A stretch of DNA of 64,000 bases from Rhodospirillales bacterium (GTDB taxonomy: Bacteria; Pseudomonadota; Alphaproteobacteria; Rhodospirillales; Defluviicoccaceae). The DNA lies in contig JADJRE010000002.1 of NCBI GenBank assembly GCA_016712375.1, positions 124,001-188,000 on the forward strand, in the 5' to 3' direction. Positions 40,170 through 48,228 of the stretch are shown in pieces. The position numbers were made by a program, and so were the translations under genes. Numbering within the stretch: the stretch's first letter is position 1; each line of letters opens with the position of its first letter. Under the pieces are notes generated by a model. The model searched no databases. It was not told where the DNA came from and saw only the letters and a list, made by a program, of their open reading frames with translations.

Positions 40170-40604
40170 TCAAAAAGGCTGCACGACCGCTAAGATGACG
40201 ATGCCGATCATCAGCACTGTCGGCACCTCATTCATCACGCGGTAAAATCCAGATGAGTGCTGATTACGATCAAGCTCAAAGTCCCGCCGCCATTTCGCCA
40301 TCAATCCGTGCATCACTGCGAGCACCAAGACGAGAGCGAGCTTGGCGTGCAGCCAACCCAATGACCAAGCCCCTGAACCCAATTCCCAGATAAGCCAGAA
40401 CCCCAGCGCAAACGACACGATCATCGCCGGATTCATGATATAACGCAGCAGCTTGCGTTCCATCACCTTGAATGTCTCGGATGCTTCCGAGCCCGGTGCC
40501 TGGGCACAATGATAGACGTAGAGCCGCGGCAGATAGAGCAGGCCAGCCATCCACGAGATCACCGCCACCAAGTGCAGGGCCTTTAACCAGGGATAGAGAT
40601 CCAC
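40170..40604 (-). CDS. hemJ: Protoporphyrinogen IX oxidase HemJ
   Basis: HemJ oxidises protoporphyrinogen IX to protoporphyrin IX in the inner membrane. The protein reads DLYPWLKALHLVAVISWMAGLLYLPRLYVYH, with the two conserved histidines, then MERKLLRYIMNPAMIVSFALGFWLI (conserved Lys/Arg region), GWLHAKLALVLVLAVMHG and MNEVPTVLMIGIVILAVVQPF. There are four membrane helices. I chose GTG 40604 (AGAAGG nine bases upstream), giving 144 residues, the family norm. The frame is open to 40661, which would overlap hemH. It completes hemE-hemH-hemJ. Confidence 0.93.
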   Translation of the reverse strand: MDLYPWLKALHLVAVISWMAGLLYLPRLYVYHCAQAPGSEASETFKVMERKLLRYIMNPAMIVSFALGFWLIWELGSGAWSLGWLHAKLALVLVLAVMHGLMAKWRRDFELDRNQHSSGFYRVMNEVPTVLMIGIVILAVVQPF

Positions 40605-40617
40605 GCCGTTTGCCTTC

Positions 40618-41679
40618 TCATGTGACTGGCTGAACGTCGATTGGCGGACAACAACAACCATTAAACCCAGCAGGACAGCGGCGTCCGCCCTCGGCGGAGA
40701 TGATACCTCCCTCCTGCCGCGCTTCCTCCACCAGTTCCGCTAATCCTGCAATGAATTCGCCTGCGGTACCCACGGTGGGAACACGCAAATAACCGGGTAC
40801 GCCCACTTCCTGGGCGCGATTTCGATACTCGACGTCAAGTTCGACGAGCGTCTCCGAGTGTTCGGAGACGAAAACTATCGGTACCACCACGACCGGCACA
40901 CCGTCTACCGCAGCTTCCTGCAAAGCCTCGTCGATCGATGGACCGATCCACTTCAACGGTCCCACACGGCTCTGATAGCAGATGACGTGATCCTGAAATT
41001 CACCGCCGATCGCCTCGAGGACAGCAGCACAGGTTCGCTCAACCTGCCATTGGTAAGGATCACCGCGCGCGATTACCCGTTCAGGCAAACCATGAGCCGA
41101 GAACAGAATTCTATACCCCTCCGATAGCGAGGCTTGTTCAACTTCGTTGCGCAGTCGCCTGGCGACAGCTGCGATAAACCCCGGCTGCGTCGGATAACAG
41201 CAGACGGTCGACGTAGAGGCCGTCAATCCAGCAGCTACGGCCGCCCGGTGCCAATCGGCCAACGAAGAATCCGTCGTCGTGGTCGAAAACTGCGGATAAA
41301 GAGGCAACAGAACAATCCGATCTGGCGCGAAAGCCCGAACCTCCTCAGCAACCGCATCGCTCATTGGATGCCAGTAGCGCATACAGACGAAGACGCGTAC
41401 CTCGGAACCACGATCTCGCAGACGGCTCTCCAGCGCATATGCCTGCTCTCTAGTCAGCGGTAGCAGCGGTGATGCACCACCGAGCTGCCCGTAAATCTCC
41501 CGCGCAACTGGCGCCCGACGACGTGCCAGAGTTTTGGCCAACAGATATCGTATCGGACCAGGAAGCCCGATTATTGCCTTATCATTGAATAGATTGAACA
41601 GGAACGGCTGTACTGCCTCAAGAGAGTCTGGTCCTCCAAGATTGAAAAGAACAACAGCGAGACGCTCCGTCACGCTCAC
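40618..41679 (-). CDS. hemH: Ferrochelatase, with cysteines matching the [2Fe-2S] subclass
   Basis: HemH inserts Fe2+ into protoporphyrin IX, the last step of haem synthesis. The 353-residue protein has LFNLGGPDSLEAVQPFLFNLF, the conserved YGQLGGASPL, the active-site His in LFSAHGLPERV, YQSRVGPLKWIGPS and FVSEHSETLVELD. The C-terminus carries C335, C342, C343 and C344, and an internal pair lies at C160/C161. The C-x6-C-x-C spacing with an internal Cys near 158 matches the [2Fe-2S] ferrochelatases described from Caulobacter. It starts at GTG 41679 directly after the hemE stop and is followed by hemJ. Confidence 0.95.
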   Translation of the reverse strand: MSVTERLAVVLFNLGGPDSLEAVQPFLFNLFNDKAIIGLPGPIRYLLAKTLARRRAPVAREIYGQLGGASPLLPLTREQAYALESRLRDRGSEVRVFVCMRYWHPMSDAVAEEVRAFAPDRIVLLPLYPQFSTTTTDSSLADWHRAAVAAGLTASTSTVCCYPTQPGFIAAVARRLRNEVEQASLSEGYRILFSAHGLPERVIARGDPYQWQVERTCAAVLEAIGGEFQDHVICYQSRVGPLKWIGPSIDEALQEAAVDGVPVVVVPIVFVSEHSETLVELDVEYRNRAQEVGVPGYLRVPTVGTAGEFIAGLAELVEEARQEGGIISAEGGRRCPAGFNGCCCPPIDVQPVT

Positions 41680-42713
41680 TTACTCCTCTCCGCCGGCATG
41701 CAGACGCTGGGCGACGCGTTCAACATGCTCTGGCGGCGTGTTGGGCAGAATTCCATGGCCAAGATTGAATACAAAAGGGCCTTTGCCCAGAACATCGATC
41801 AACCGGTTGGTAGCCCGATCCATCTCTGCGCCGCCCACCTTCAGCAGATAGTTGTCTAGGTTACCTTGTACCGCGCATTTATTTTGCAATGTTGACGCCG
41901 CCCATTCAATCGGCACCGCCGCATCGAGCCCGACTGCGTCAACATCCGTTGCTTCGGCATACTCGGCATATAAAATTCCAGCACCCCGTGGAAAACCAAT
42001 AACCGGCACCTCCGGATACCGTGCATGAAGTTGTCGAACAATCTCGCCGGTGGGAGCGATCACCCCGCGTCGGAATTCGTCGGCCGCTAAAAGCCCTGCC
42101 CAACTATCGAAGAGCTGCACCGCTTCGGCACCATGGTCGATCTGCGCAGCGAGATGCCGGACCGTCGCTTCTACCAGCACATCCATCAGGGCCGAAAACT
42201 CATGCGGCTCAGTGTAGGCCCAGCTTCGCGCCCGGGCGCCCTCAGTGCCACCGCGCCCTTCGATCATGTACAAGGCAACCGTCCAAGGCGCACCGGCAAA
42301 CCCGATCAGCGCCACATCCTGGGGAGAACGTCGGCGATTCGGCGCACTACCTGGTACACCGGTGCCAGATGCTCCTCGACCTGCACCACCGAAAGTCCCC
42401 GGATGGCAGCACCATCTGACAAGGGCTCCAGTACCGGGCCATGGCCCTCCATAAATCGCACGTTGCGATTGAGCGCGTCGGCCACAACCAGGATATCGCT
42501 GAACAGGATCGCCGCATCCGGCCGGAAGCGCCGCAATGGCTGTAACGTAGCCTCGACCGCCAGATCGGGCGTGTAGCAAAAGCGCAAAAAGTCCGGTTCC
42601 ATACGCCGAAGCTGTTGATATTCAGGCAGATACCGCCCGGCCTGGCGCATGAACCAGAAAGGTGGCCGATCCGTTGATCGACCGCGCAAAGCTTGCAAAA
42701 GACGCTTTTCCAT
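41680..42713 (-). CDS. hemE: Uroporphyrinogen decarboxylase, frameshifted
   Basis: HemE decarboxylates uroporphyrinogen III to coproporphyrinogen III. From ATG 42713 it reads MEKRLLQALRGRSTDRPPFWFMRQAGRYLPEY (the substrate-binding RQAGRYLPEY motif) and FSDILVVADAL. The frame breaks at about 42322 after RIADVLP, where a run of C appears one short. The next frame carries QDVALIGFAGAPWTVALYMIEGRG, FDSWAGLLA and GKGPFVFNLGHGI to the stop at 41680. One added base gives 344 residues, the normal size. It is the first gene of the hem group and borders the probable origin interval, as hemE does in Caulobacter. Confidence 0.94.
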
Positions 42714-43171
42714 CGATCGTCGCGGGACCTCGGTTACGCGGTTGTGAACGAACTTATGCTCTCCCCCTTCTACAGAAAGCAAAGATTCTTGGATTGTAGT
42801 GGTTGTAGTTGTGGGCGGGAAAATGGGGATTGTCCGCCGTCCACTGCCGGCGCTCACATTCAGGAGATGAAAGTCGCGTTTTCACCGAGTCGCTGATCTC
42901 TGTGGACAACAGAGGTCGAGGGCGATTATCCCCTCGACAAGGCTGACTTTAGTGTTCCATGGCAAAGCGTGAGAACGATGCTGATCGATATGTCGTTCGG
43001 CAATCTGCCCAACATCTTTTCCACCGGTGCTCTAATGCGTCCTCAGGCTTCGGCGATGTTGATGGAACGGAAGAAGGGAGCCACCTGCCTCTGCGGCCCC
43101 GATTCATCCAACCTTTTTCCCGCACTTTTCCCGAGGTTCAGCAGACGGCCGAGCTTTCAGGGTGGGACAAC
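42714..43171. other. Candidate chromosomal replication origin (oriC) between hemE and maf
   Basis: This 458-base gap lies between hemE (minus) and maf-aroE-coaE-dnaQ (plus). In Caulobacter and relatives the origin lies beside hemE with this gene set on its other side. By hand count it is about 54% GC, lower than most of the window. It holds four DnaA-box-like 9-mers: TGTGAACGA at 42743 (7/9), TGTGGACAA at 42901 (8/9), TTATCCCCT at 42926 (7/9) and TTTTCCACC at 43017 (7/9). Two adjacent hairpins surround the middle pair. The open frame from 42959 into maf is treated as chance. dnaA is not in the window. Confidence 0.55.
42898..42938. repeat. Two adjacent perfect inverted repeats in the hemE-maf interval
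   Basis: CTCTGT-ggaca-ACAGAG (42898-42914) is immediately followed by GTCGAGGG-cgattatc-CCCTCGAC (42915-42938). The first stem-loop contains the TGTGGACAA box; the second places TTAT of a TTATCCCCT box in its loop. No gene ends here, so they are not ordinary terminators. A role in origin structure or protein binding is an inference. Confidence 0.7.
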
Positions 43172-43786
43172 GTGAGGTCAAGCGAAACTGGGGTTCGTAT
43201 CGTCCTTGCGTCGGCTAGCGAAACTCGTGCTCGCGTTCTCGCTGCCGCTGGAATCCCGTTTGAACAAGATGCCGCGGATATCGACGAGGGCATCATCAAA
43301 CGCGACTGTCGCCAGCGTGGTACGTCCGCCGAACAGGCGGCGCTCGCTCTGGCAGAGAGTAAGGCTCAAACCGTCGTGGCGAGGCATCCCGGTGCTCTCG
43401 TGATTGGTGCCGATCAATTGCTCGTCAGCGGGTCGGACTGGCTCGATAAGCCGGCGACCCCCGAGCAGGCGCGGCAAACTCTGCGCAAGCTCCGGGCCAG
43501 GCGGCACCAGCTGGTTAGCGGCATGGTTGTCGTGCGTGACTCATCCTCCCTCTGCCGTCATGTGGAGGTGGCGGAACTGACGATGCGCGATTACAGTGAT
43601 CGCTTCATCGATTGGTACATCGAAACGGCGGCAGATGCCGACCTGCAGGTGGTCGGTGCGTCCCGATTGGACGGTCTGGGCGCACAAGCGTTCGCCGAGA
43701 TCCAGGGCGATTACTTCACGATTCTCGGCTTACCCTTGCTCCGATTGCTGGACGTGTTGAGACGAGAGGCGGTGCTGATTGACTGA
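43172..43786 (+). CDS. maf: Maf-family nucleoside triphosphate pyrophosphatase
   Basis: Maf proteins hydrolyse modified or canonical nucleoside triphosphates as house-cleaning enzymes. The 204-residue protein has RIVLASASETRARVLAAAGIPFE, with the SAS..R substrate loop, then a DIDEG segment and VIGADQLLVSGSDWLDKPATPEQA with the catalytic Asp. LDGLGAQAFAEIQGDYFTILGLPL closes the fold. I start it at GTG 43172 (AGGGTGGG about six bases upstream). The longer frame from 42959 adds residues unlike the family and would cover the putative origin. It overlaps aroE by eight bases. Confidence 0.88.
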   Translation: MRSSETGVRIVLASASETRARVLAAAGIPFEQDAADIDEGIIKRDCRQRGTSAEQAALALAESKAQTVVARHPGALVIGADQLLVSGSDWLDKPATPEQARQTLRKLRARRHQLVSGMVVVRDSSSLCRHVEVAELTMRDYSDRFIDWYIETAADADLQVVGASRLDGLGAQAFAEIQGDYFTILGLPLLRLLDVLRREAVLID

Positions 43787-44717
43787 CAATGATGATGCAA
43801 CGCCGATGGGCGCCGATACCGCGGCTCTCGAACCTCCCTTAAAAAGTCTTCCGACCATATCTGGCGCGGCGCGCTTAGCCGGAGTGATTGGCTGGCCGAT
43901 TGCGCACTCCTTATCACCCCGCCTGCACAATACGTGGCTTCGACATTACGGCATCGACGGGGTTTATGTACCCCTCGAGATACGGCCGGAAAACTTCGCC
44001 GATGCACTGGTGGCTTTGCCTAAACTGGGATTTCGCGGCGTCAACGTAACCTTTCCTTACAAGGAGACGGCCCTCGCGCTCGTACAGAAGGCGACACCGG
44101 CGGCACGGCGCATTGGCGCGGTGAACACCATCGTTGTCGCTCTCGATGGTTCGTTGATTGGGAGCAATACCGACGCCTTTGGCTTTCTCGAAAACCTCCG
44201 GGACGCGAAGCCGAGCTGGAGGGCCGACAGCGGACGGGTGGTTGTGCTTGGAGCGGGCGGTGCGGCGCGTGCCATCATCGTGGCACTCTGCGACGAGGGA
44301 GCTGCCGAGATCCGGCTGCTCAATCGGACGCACGCAAGGGCGCTTAATTTGGCAGCGGACGTGCATGGGCCCATCTGCACGTTGCCCTGGAAGGACCGCC
44401 ACCAGGCTCTGGCGGGCGCGGAGCTGGTGGTCAACACAACGTCATTGGGAATGCGTCATCAGCCGCCGCTCGACCTTGATCTATCGCTGCTTCCGCCGGG
44501 CGCCATCGTCTGCGACATCGTCTATGTTCCAACGGTAACGCCGTTGCTGGCCGCCGCCCGGGCGCGAGGGAACCCCTGTGTCGGAGGTCTGGGAATGCTG
44601 ATTCATCAGGCACGACCGGGTTTCGCCGCGTGGTTTGGAAGGATGCCGGAGGTTTCCGACGATCTCGTGCGCCAGGTCTTGGGCGACCAGTTCGACGAAT
44701 GCTCGTCATTGGTCTGA
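43779..44717 (+). CDS. aroE: Shikimate dehydrogenase
   Basis: AroE reduces 3-dehydroshikimate with NADPH in aromatic amino acid synthesis. The protein has the substrate motif VIGWPIAHSLSPRLHN, the catalytic Lys in NVTFPYKE, AVNTIV, NTDAFGF, the NADPH-binding VVLGAGGAARAI with the NRTHAR loop, and GLGMLIHQARPGFAAWFG. I use TTG 43779 because GAGAGG lies nine bases upstream; the next ATG (43806) has no ribosome site. The N-terminal 25 residues are longer than usual. It overlaps maf by eight bases and coaE by 19. Confidence 0.94.
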   Translation: MTDNDDATPMGADTAALEPPLKSLPTISGAARLAGVIGWPIAHSLSPRLHNTWLRHYGIDGVYVPLEIRPENFADALVALPKLGFRGVNVTFPYKETALALVQKATPAARRIGAVNTIVVALDGSLIGSNTDAFGFLENLRDAKPSWRADSGRVVVLGAGGAARAIIVALCDEGAAEIRLLNRTHARALNLAADVHGPICTLPWKDRHQALAGAELVVNTTSLGMRHQPPLDLDLSLLPPGAIVCDIVYVPTVTPLLAAARARGNPCVGGLGMLIHQARPGFAAWFGRMPEVSDDLVRQVLGDQFDECSSLV

Positions 44718-45328
44718 CGGGATCAATTGCCATGGGCAAGAGCACGGCAGCCGGCATGTTCCGGCAGCTGGGCATACCGGTCCACGATGCAGATTCGACC
44801 GTCCACGCCCTGTTGGCAAAGGGTGGCGCTGCTGTTGCGGCGATCAATCGTGCTTTTCCGGGGGTAGTGAGCGATGGGGCTGTCGATCGCAAACAACTCG
44901 CTGCCCGCGTTTTCGAAGACCCCATGGCGTTGAGGCGCTTGGAGAGCATTCTGCATCCGTTGGTGACAGAAAAACGCGATATATTTTTAGCCATTGCTGC
45001 GCGGCAGAAACGACCCTTGGTTGTGCTCGATATTCCTTTATTGTTTGAGGTTAAAGCCGAGAAGAGTTGCGACGTCGTGATGGTCGTTACTGCGCCGCGA
45101 TTTTTACAGGTGGCACGCCTGATGCGCCGGCCCGGCATGGATCGCGCTCGGATCGAGGCTATCGTAGCCCGACAAATGCCGGACGCGGAAAAGCGCAAGC
45201 GTGCGGATTTCATCGTGCACAGTGGCCTTGGTCGTGGACTTACGTTCGCCGAAATTCGGCGATGTGTCGAGGAACTGCGCGGAAGGCGGATGCTTCCAAA
45301 GACGAGTTTACCCCCTAGATATTGCTAG
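44699..45328 (+). CDS. coaE: Dephospho-CoA kinase
   Basis: CoaE phosphorylates dephospho-CoA, the last step of coenzyme A synthesis. The 209-residue protein has MLVIGLTGSIAMGKSTAAGMF with the P-loop, HDADSTVHALL, the lid region, LDIPLLFEVKAEKSCDVVMVV, and MRRPGMDRARIEAIVARQMPDAEKRKRADF. ATG 44699 lies inside the end of aroE and matches the family start. The upstream extension to 44630 is a shadow of aroE. It is followed by dnaQ after 36 bases. Confidence 0.95.
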   Translation: MLVIGLTGSIAMGKSTAAGMFRQLGIPVHDADSTVHALLAKGGAAVAAINRAFPGVVSDGAVDRKQLAARVFEDPMALRRLESILHPLVTEKRDIFLAIAARQKRPLVVLDIPLLFEVKAEKSCDVVMVVTAPRFLQVARLMRRPGMDRARIEAIVARQMPDAEKRKRADFIVHSGLGRGLTFAEIRRCVEELRGRRMLPKTSLPPRYC

Positions 45329-45364
45329 TTGACGATAGCAACCACAAAATGTAGATAATGGAGG

Positions 45365-46060
45365 ATGCGCGAAGTCGTTGTAGATACGGAGACGACCGGC
45401 CTTGATCCAGCTAGCGGACACCGGATCGTCGAGATCGGTGCGATAGAGCTCTTCAACCACGTCGCAACCGGCAGGTTCTTTCACTGTTATCTCGACCCGC
45501 AGCGTGATGTGCCTGCCGAGGCTTTCGCGGTGCACGGGCTTTCCGCGGCGTTTCTCAATGGCAAGCCCCTGTTTGCCGATGTTGCGGACGCGATGCTGCA
45601 GTTCTTCGGTGACTCGCCGCTTGTCATCCACAACGCTGCCTTTGATCTGGGATTTCTCAACAAAGAGCTTGAGAGGATCAGCGGTGGAGCGATCGCCCGC
45701 GAACGATGCGTAGATACTCTAGAACTGGCCCGGCGGAAGTTCCCCGGCGCTCCAGCCAACCTGGATGCCCTGTGCCGACGCTATCAGATCGATATCAGCG
45801 ATCGTTCCGTGCATGGCGCCTTAAAGGACGCCAAACTGCTGGCGCGCGTATATTTGGAACTACGCGGAGGTCGCGAACCGGGACTAGCCTTCGTCCCGAC
45901 GCAAACGCGACGCCTCACCGGCATCGATGCGTCGGCGTGGATACCGAAGCTTGTGCCTCCAACGGCTGCGGAGTGCGAGGCTCACCACAAGTTTATAGAT
46001 TCCATCAACGACGCACTGTGGAAGCGGATCGAAGATACGGCTGATCAGGCTTTGGCATGA
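45365..46060 (+). CDS. dnaQ: DNA polymerase III epsilon subunit (3'-5' exonuclease)
   Basis: DnaQ proofreads replication. The 231-residue protein has all three exonuclease motifs: ExoI VVVDTETTGLDPASG (Asp and Glu), ExoII LVIHNAAFDLGFLNKEL (Asp), and ExoIII VHGALKDAKLLARVY (His and Asp of the DEDDh type). The C-terminal part (FVPTQTRRLTG ... HHKFIDSINDALWK) should bind the alpha subunit. GGAGG directly abuts the ATG, an unusually short spacing. It lies fourth in maf-aroE-coaE-dnaQ and is convergent with secB. Confidence 0.94.
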   Translation: MREVVVDTETTGLDPASGHRIVEIGAIELFNHVATGRFFHCYLDPQRDVPAEAFAVHGLSAAFLNGKPLFADVADAMLQFFGDSPLVIHNAAFDLGFLNKELERISGGAIARERCVDTLELARRKFPGAPANLDALCRRYQIDISDRSVHGALKDAKLLARVYLELRGGREPGLAFVPTQTRRLTGIDASAWIPKLVPPTAAECEAHHKFIDSINDALWKRIEDTADQALA

Positions 46061-46091
46061 TGAGGCTAGGCCGTTGCCGAAGCCTGTCAGC

Positions 46092-46604
46092 TCAGGCGAG
46101 AAGGATCGGTTGTGGCGATCCCGCGTCATCCTCGCTCTGAGCATGTCTATTATATAGCGCCGCGAAGTCGACCGGACCCAGCATTAGCGGAAGGAAACCG
46201 CCACTTAGTGTCGTCGAGGCTAGAATTTGCCGGGCGAAGGGGAATAGCATGCGCGGGCACTCAATGAGCAGCATTTGACGTACATCTTCAGGGGCTACAT
46301 TGAGTGTGAATACCCCAGCATAAGAAAGCTCCAAAATAAAAGCGACGGACTCACCGGTTTTGCAGTCAGCACGAGTGTCTAAAACTACTTCATAGACATT
46401 GCCTTCTAAGCCACGGGCTTGAACATCTACCTTGATTGAGATTTCCGGCGGCCGTTGCTGTAATTGTGCAAAAATACCAGGCGCGCCCGGAACCTCAAAC
46501 GACAAATCCTTGACGTACTGGGCATTGATCGCCAGTGCCGGCCGCTGCTCGGTGTCGCCACCGTTCCCGCTTGCCGGCTGCTCGGTGTTCAGAGGCTCGC
46601 TCAT
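46092..46604 (-). CDS. secB: Protein-export chaperone SecB
   Basis: SecB is a cytosolic tetrameric chaperone that keeps preproteins unfolded for SecA. The 170-residue protein has INAQYVKDLSFEVPGAPGIF, the beta-sheet core EVVLDTRADCKTGESVAFILELSYAGVF, and LLIECPRMLFPFARQILASTTLSGGFLPLMLGPVDFAALY. I start it at ATG 46604 (MSEPLNTEQPA); the frame is open to 46670 without family character. It is convergent with dnaQ, the same order as near the Caulobacter origin. Confidence 0.95.
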   Translation of the reverse strand: MSEPLNTEQPASGNGGDTEQRPALAINAQYVKDLSFEVPGAPGIFAQLQQRPPEISIKVDVQARGLEGNVYEVVLDTRADCKTGESVAFILELSYAGVFTLNVAPEDVRQMLLIECPRMLFPFARQILASTTLSGGFLPLMLGPVDFAALYNRHAQSEDDAGSPQPILLA

Positions 46605-46702
46605 CGCGGTTGGTTCCGTTCGGATTGTTTGGCAATTCGCGGGACTATCACGGATTGGGTGGCCGGACAACCATCGCCAGGTTCTGGCTGTCAGGGAGAA
46701 TG

Positions 46703-47212
46703 CTAGGCTCCGCCGTTACGGCCCGCCTTCGGTGGCTTTATGTCTATCCGATTCGGCATCTCATTGACCGGGTAGTATTCTCCTTCGATCACGGGACCAG
46801 CGGAGGCTGAGGGCCCCAGCCCCGCCGATCCGGGAACGAACACTTCAAGCCGTCCGAAGCGACGAGCGAGGCTACTGATCACCGGGAGCAGCAACCCGCG
46901 CACCGGGGGCGTCAATAACAACAGACCCAGTGCGTCTGAAAGGAACCCCGGGAGCATCAGTAACGCGCCGCCGATCAGAACGCACACCCCGTCAAAAACC
47001 TCCCGTGCCGGGAGGCGCCGGGATTGCAGCGTTGCGCGAGCTTGTCTAGCGATGGCGAAGCCTTGCGTGCGAACAAGAATGCTGCCCAAGATGACGGACA
47101 GAATCACGGCCCCAACCGTCGGCCACACGCCAATGCGATTACCCACGGCAATCAACGACGCGATGTCCAGGACCGGAAGGGTTAGGGCCGTGAGGAAGAA
47201 GACATACCGCAT
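46703..47212 (-). CDS. fxsA: FxsA-family membrane protein
   Basis: The 169-residue protein has three membrane stretches: MRYVFFLTALTLPVLDIASLIAVGNRIG, WPTVGAVILSVILGSILVRTQGF and VCVLIGGALLMLPGFLSDALGLLLLTPPVR. A cytoplasmic tail ends VIEGEYYPVNEMPNRI. These match FxsA (DUF/UPF0716), whose overproduction relieves F-plasmid exclusion of phage T7; its normal role is unknown. It lies next to secB and is divergent from timA, an order seen near other alphaproteobacterial origins. Confidence 0.92.
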   Translation of the reverse strand: MRYVFFLTALTLPVLDIASLIAVGNRIGVWPTVGAVILSVILGSILVRTQGFAIARQARATLQSRRLPAREVFDGVCVLIGGALLMLPGFLSDALGLLLLTPPVRGLLLPVISSLARRFGRLEVFVPGSAGLGPSASAGPVIEGEYYPVNEMPNRIDIKPPKAGRNGGA

Positions 47213-47367
47213 GCTTGCTGTGCGCCCTTTTGTATCTTACATCGCAGGTATATCGTTCGCCGATCGGCGAAACCCAACTAGACCGTCCGATTGGCAACCG
47301 TTAGCTTGAGTTTTCGGCCGCGGCCAGCCGGCGGCGGTCACCGCTAGACAAGCGCGAACCAGAGGTT

Positions 47368-48075
47368 ATGGGCGAAAGCTTTCAGTTCATCGACATCATT
47401 CTTTTCGCTTTGGTGGCCGGATTTCTGATCCTCCGCCTGCGAAGCGTTCTGGGTCGTCGCGATGGACATCAGGGACGCGCGCCGGATCCGTTCACGCCGC
47501 AGCCGAAGGCGGAACCAGCCAATGAAAAGGTAGTCCATCTTCCTGATCGTGGCGATCGACCGATAGAACCCGGGACCCCGACAAAGGCAGAGGGATCACT
47601 GGCGGCGGATGCTGCCAAGAGCCCGCTTGAGATCGGTCTTACTCAGATCGCCATTGCCGATGCCAGCTTTGATCCAGATGGATTTCTCTCCGGTGCCCGC
47701 ATAGCATTCGAGTTGGTGCTCAACGCGTTCGCCGCGGGAGATACTGAGGCGCTGAAAGCGCTGTTGAGCCCAGAGGTTTACGGGAATTTTGTTGAGTCGA
47801 TAGAGCAGCGGCAGGCGGCCGGTCAGCGGCTGGAGACCAAGCTCGTGGCCATTAAGTCGAGCGAACTTGTTGAAGCTTACATGGCCGGACGCACCGCTCA
47901 TGTGACCGTTGGCTTCGTGAGCCAACAGATATCTGCGGTTTACGATGCTGGCGCTAACGTCGTTGAGGGCGACGCCACGCAGGTGATCGAAGTCGTAGAC
48001 ACGTGGACGTTCGCCCGTGACACGCGCTCCAGTGACCCGAACTGGGCCTTGGTGGCTACCGGCACCACTGACTGA
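47368..48075 (+). CDS. Tim44-like/TimA-family protein
   Basis: The 235-residue protein starts with one membrane helix, IDIILFALVAGFLILRLRSVLG. A charged linker (about 30-85) and a C-terminal Tim44-like domain follow (about 90-230: ARIAFELVLNAFAAGDTEALKALLSPEVYGNF, AHVTVGFVSQQISAVYD, VIEVVDTWTFARDTRSSDPNWALVAT). In alphaproteobacteria TimA is an inner-membrane protein related to mitochondrial Tim44; its role is not settled. The upstream gap to fxsA (155 bases) is a divergent promoter region. mltA follows in the same direction. Confidence 0.9.
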   Translation: MGESFQFIDIILFALVAGFLILRLRSVLGRRDGHQGRAPDPFTPQPKAEPANEKVVHLPDRGDRPIEPGTPTKAEGSLAADAAKSPLEIGLTQIAIADASFDPDGFLSGARIAFELVLNAFAAGDTEALKALLSPEVYGNFVESIEQRQAAGQRLETKLVAIKSSELVEAYMAGRTAHVTVGFVSQQISAVYDAGANVVEGDATQVIEVVDTWTFARDTRSSDPNWALVATGTTD

Positions 48076-48228
48076 CGCGCCGCGAATCGTCTTTCTTGCC
48101 ATGCCTCGCTGTCGGCGACGTTACGCTGACGGAGCAATGTGTTGACAACGGGCTGCGGGCCGCGCTGGACACTGCCTGGCCCTGACGCTTGCTCTTCCGA
48201 TCGGCGTTGTCCGACCAGGGGTATGAGC

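Noticed and set aside
42959..43171. N-terminal extension of maf into the origin interval
   Set aside because: The 71 extra residues are unlike Maf proteins, and a GTG with a ribosome site at 43172 starts the conserved sequence.
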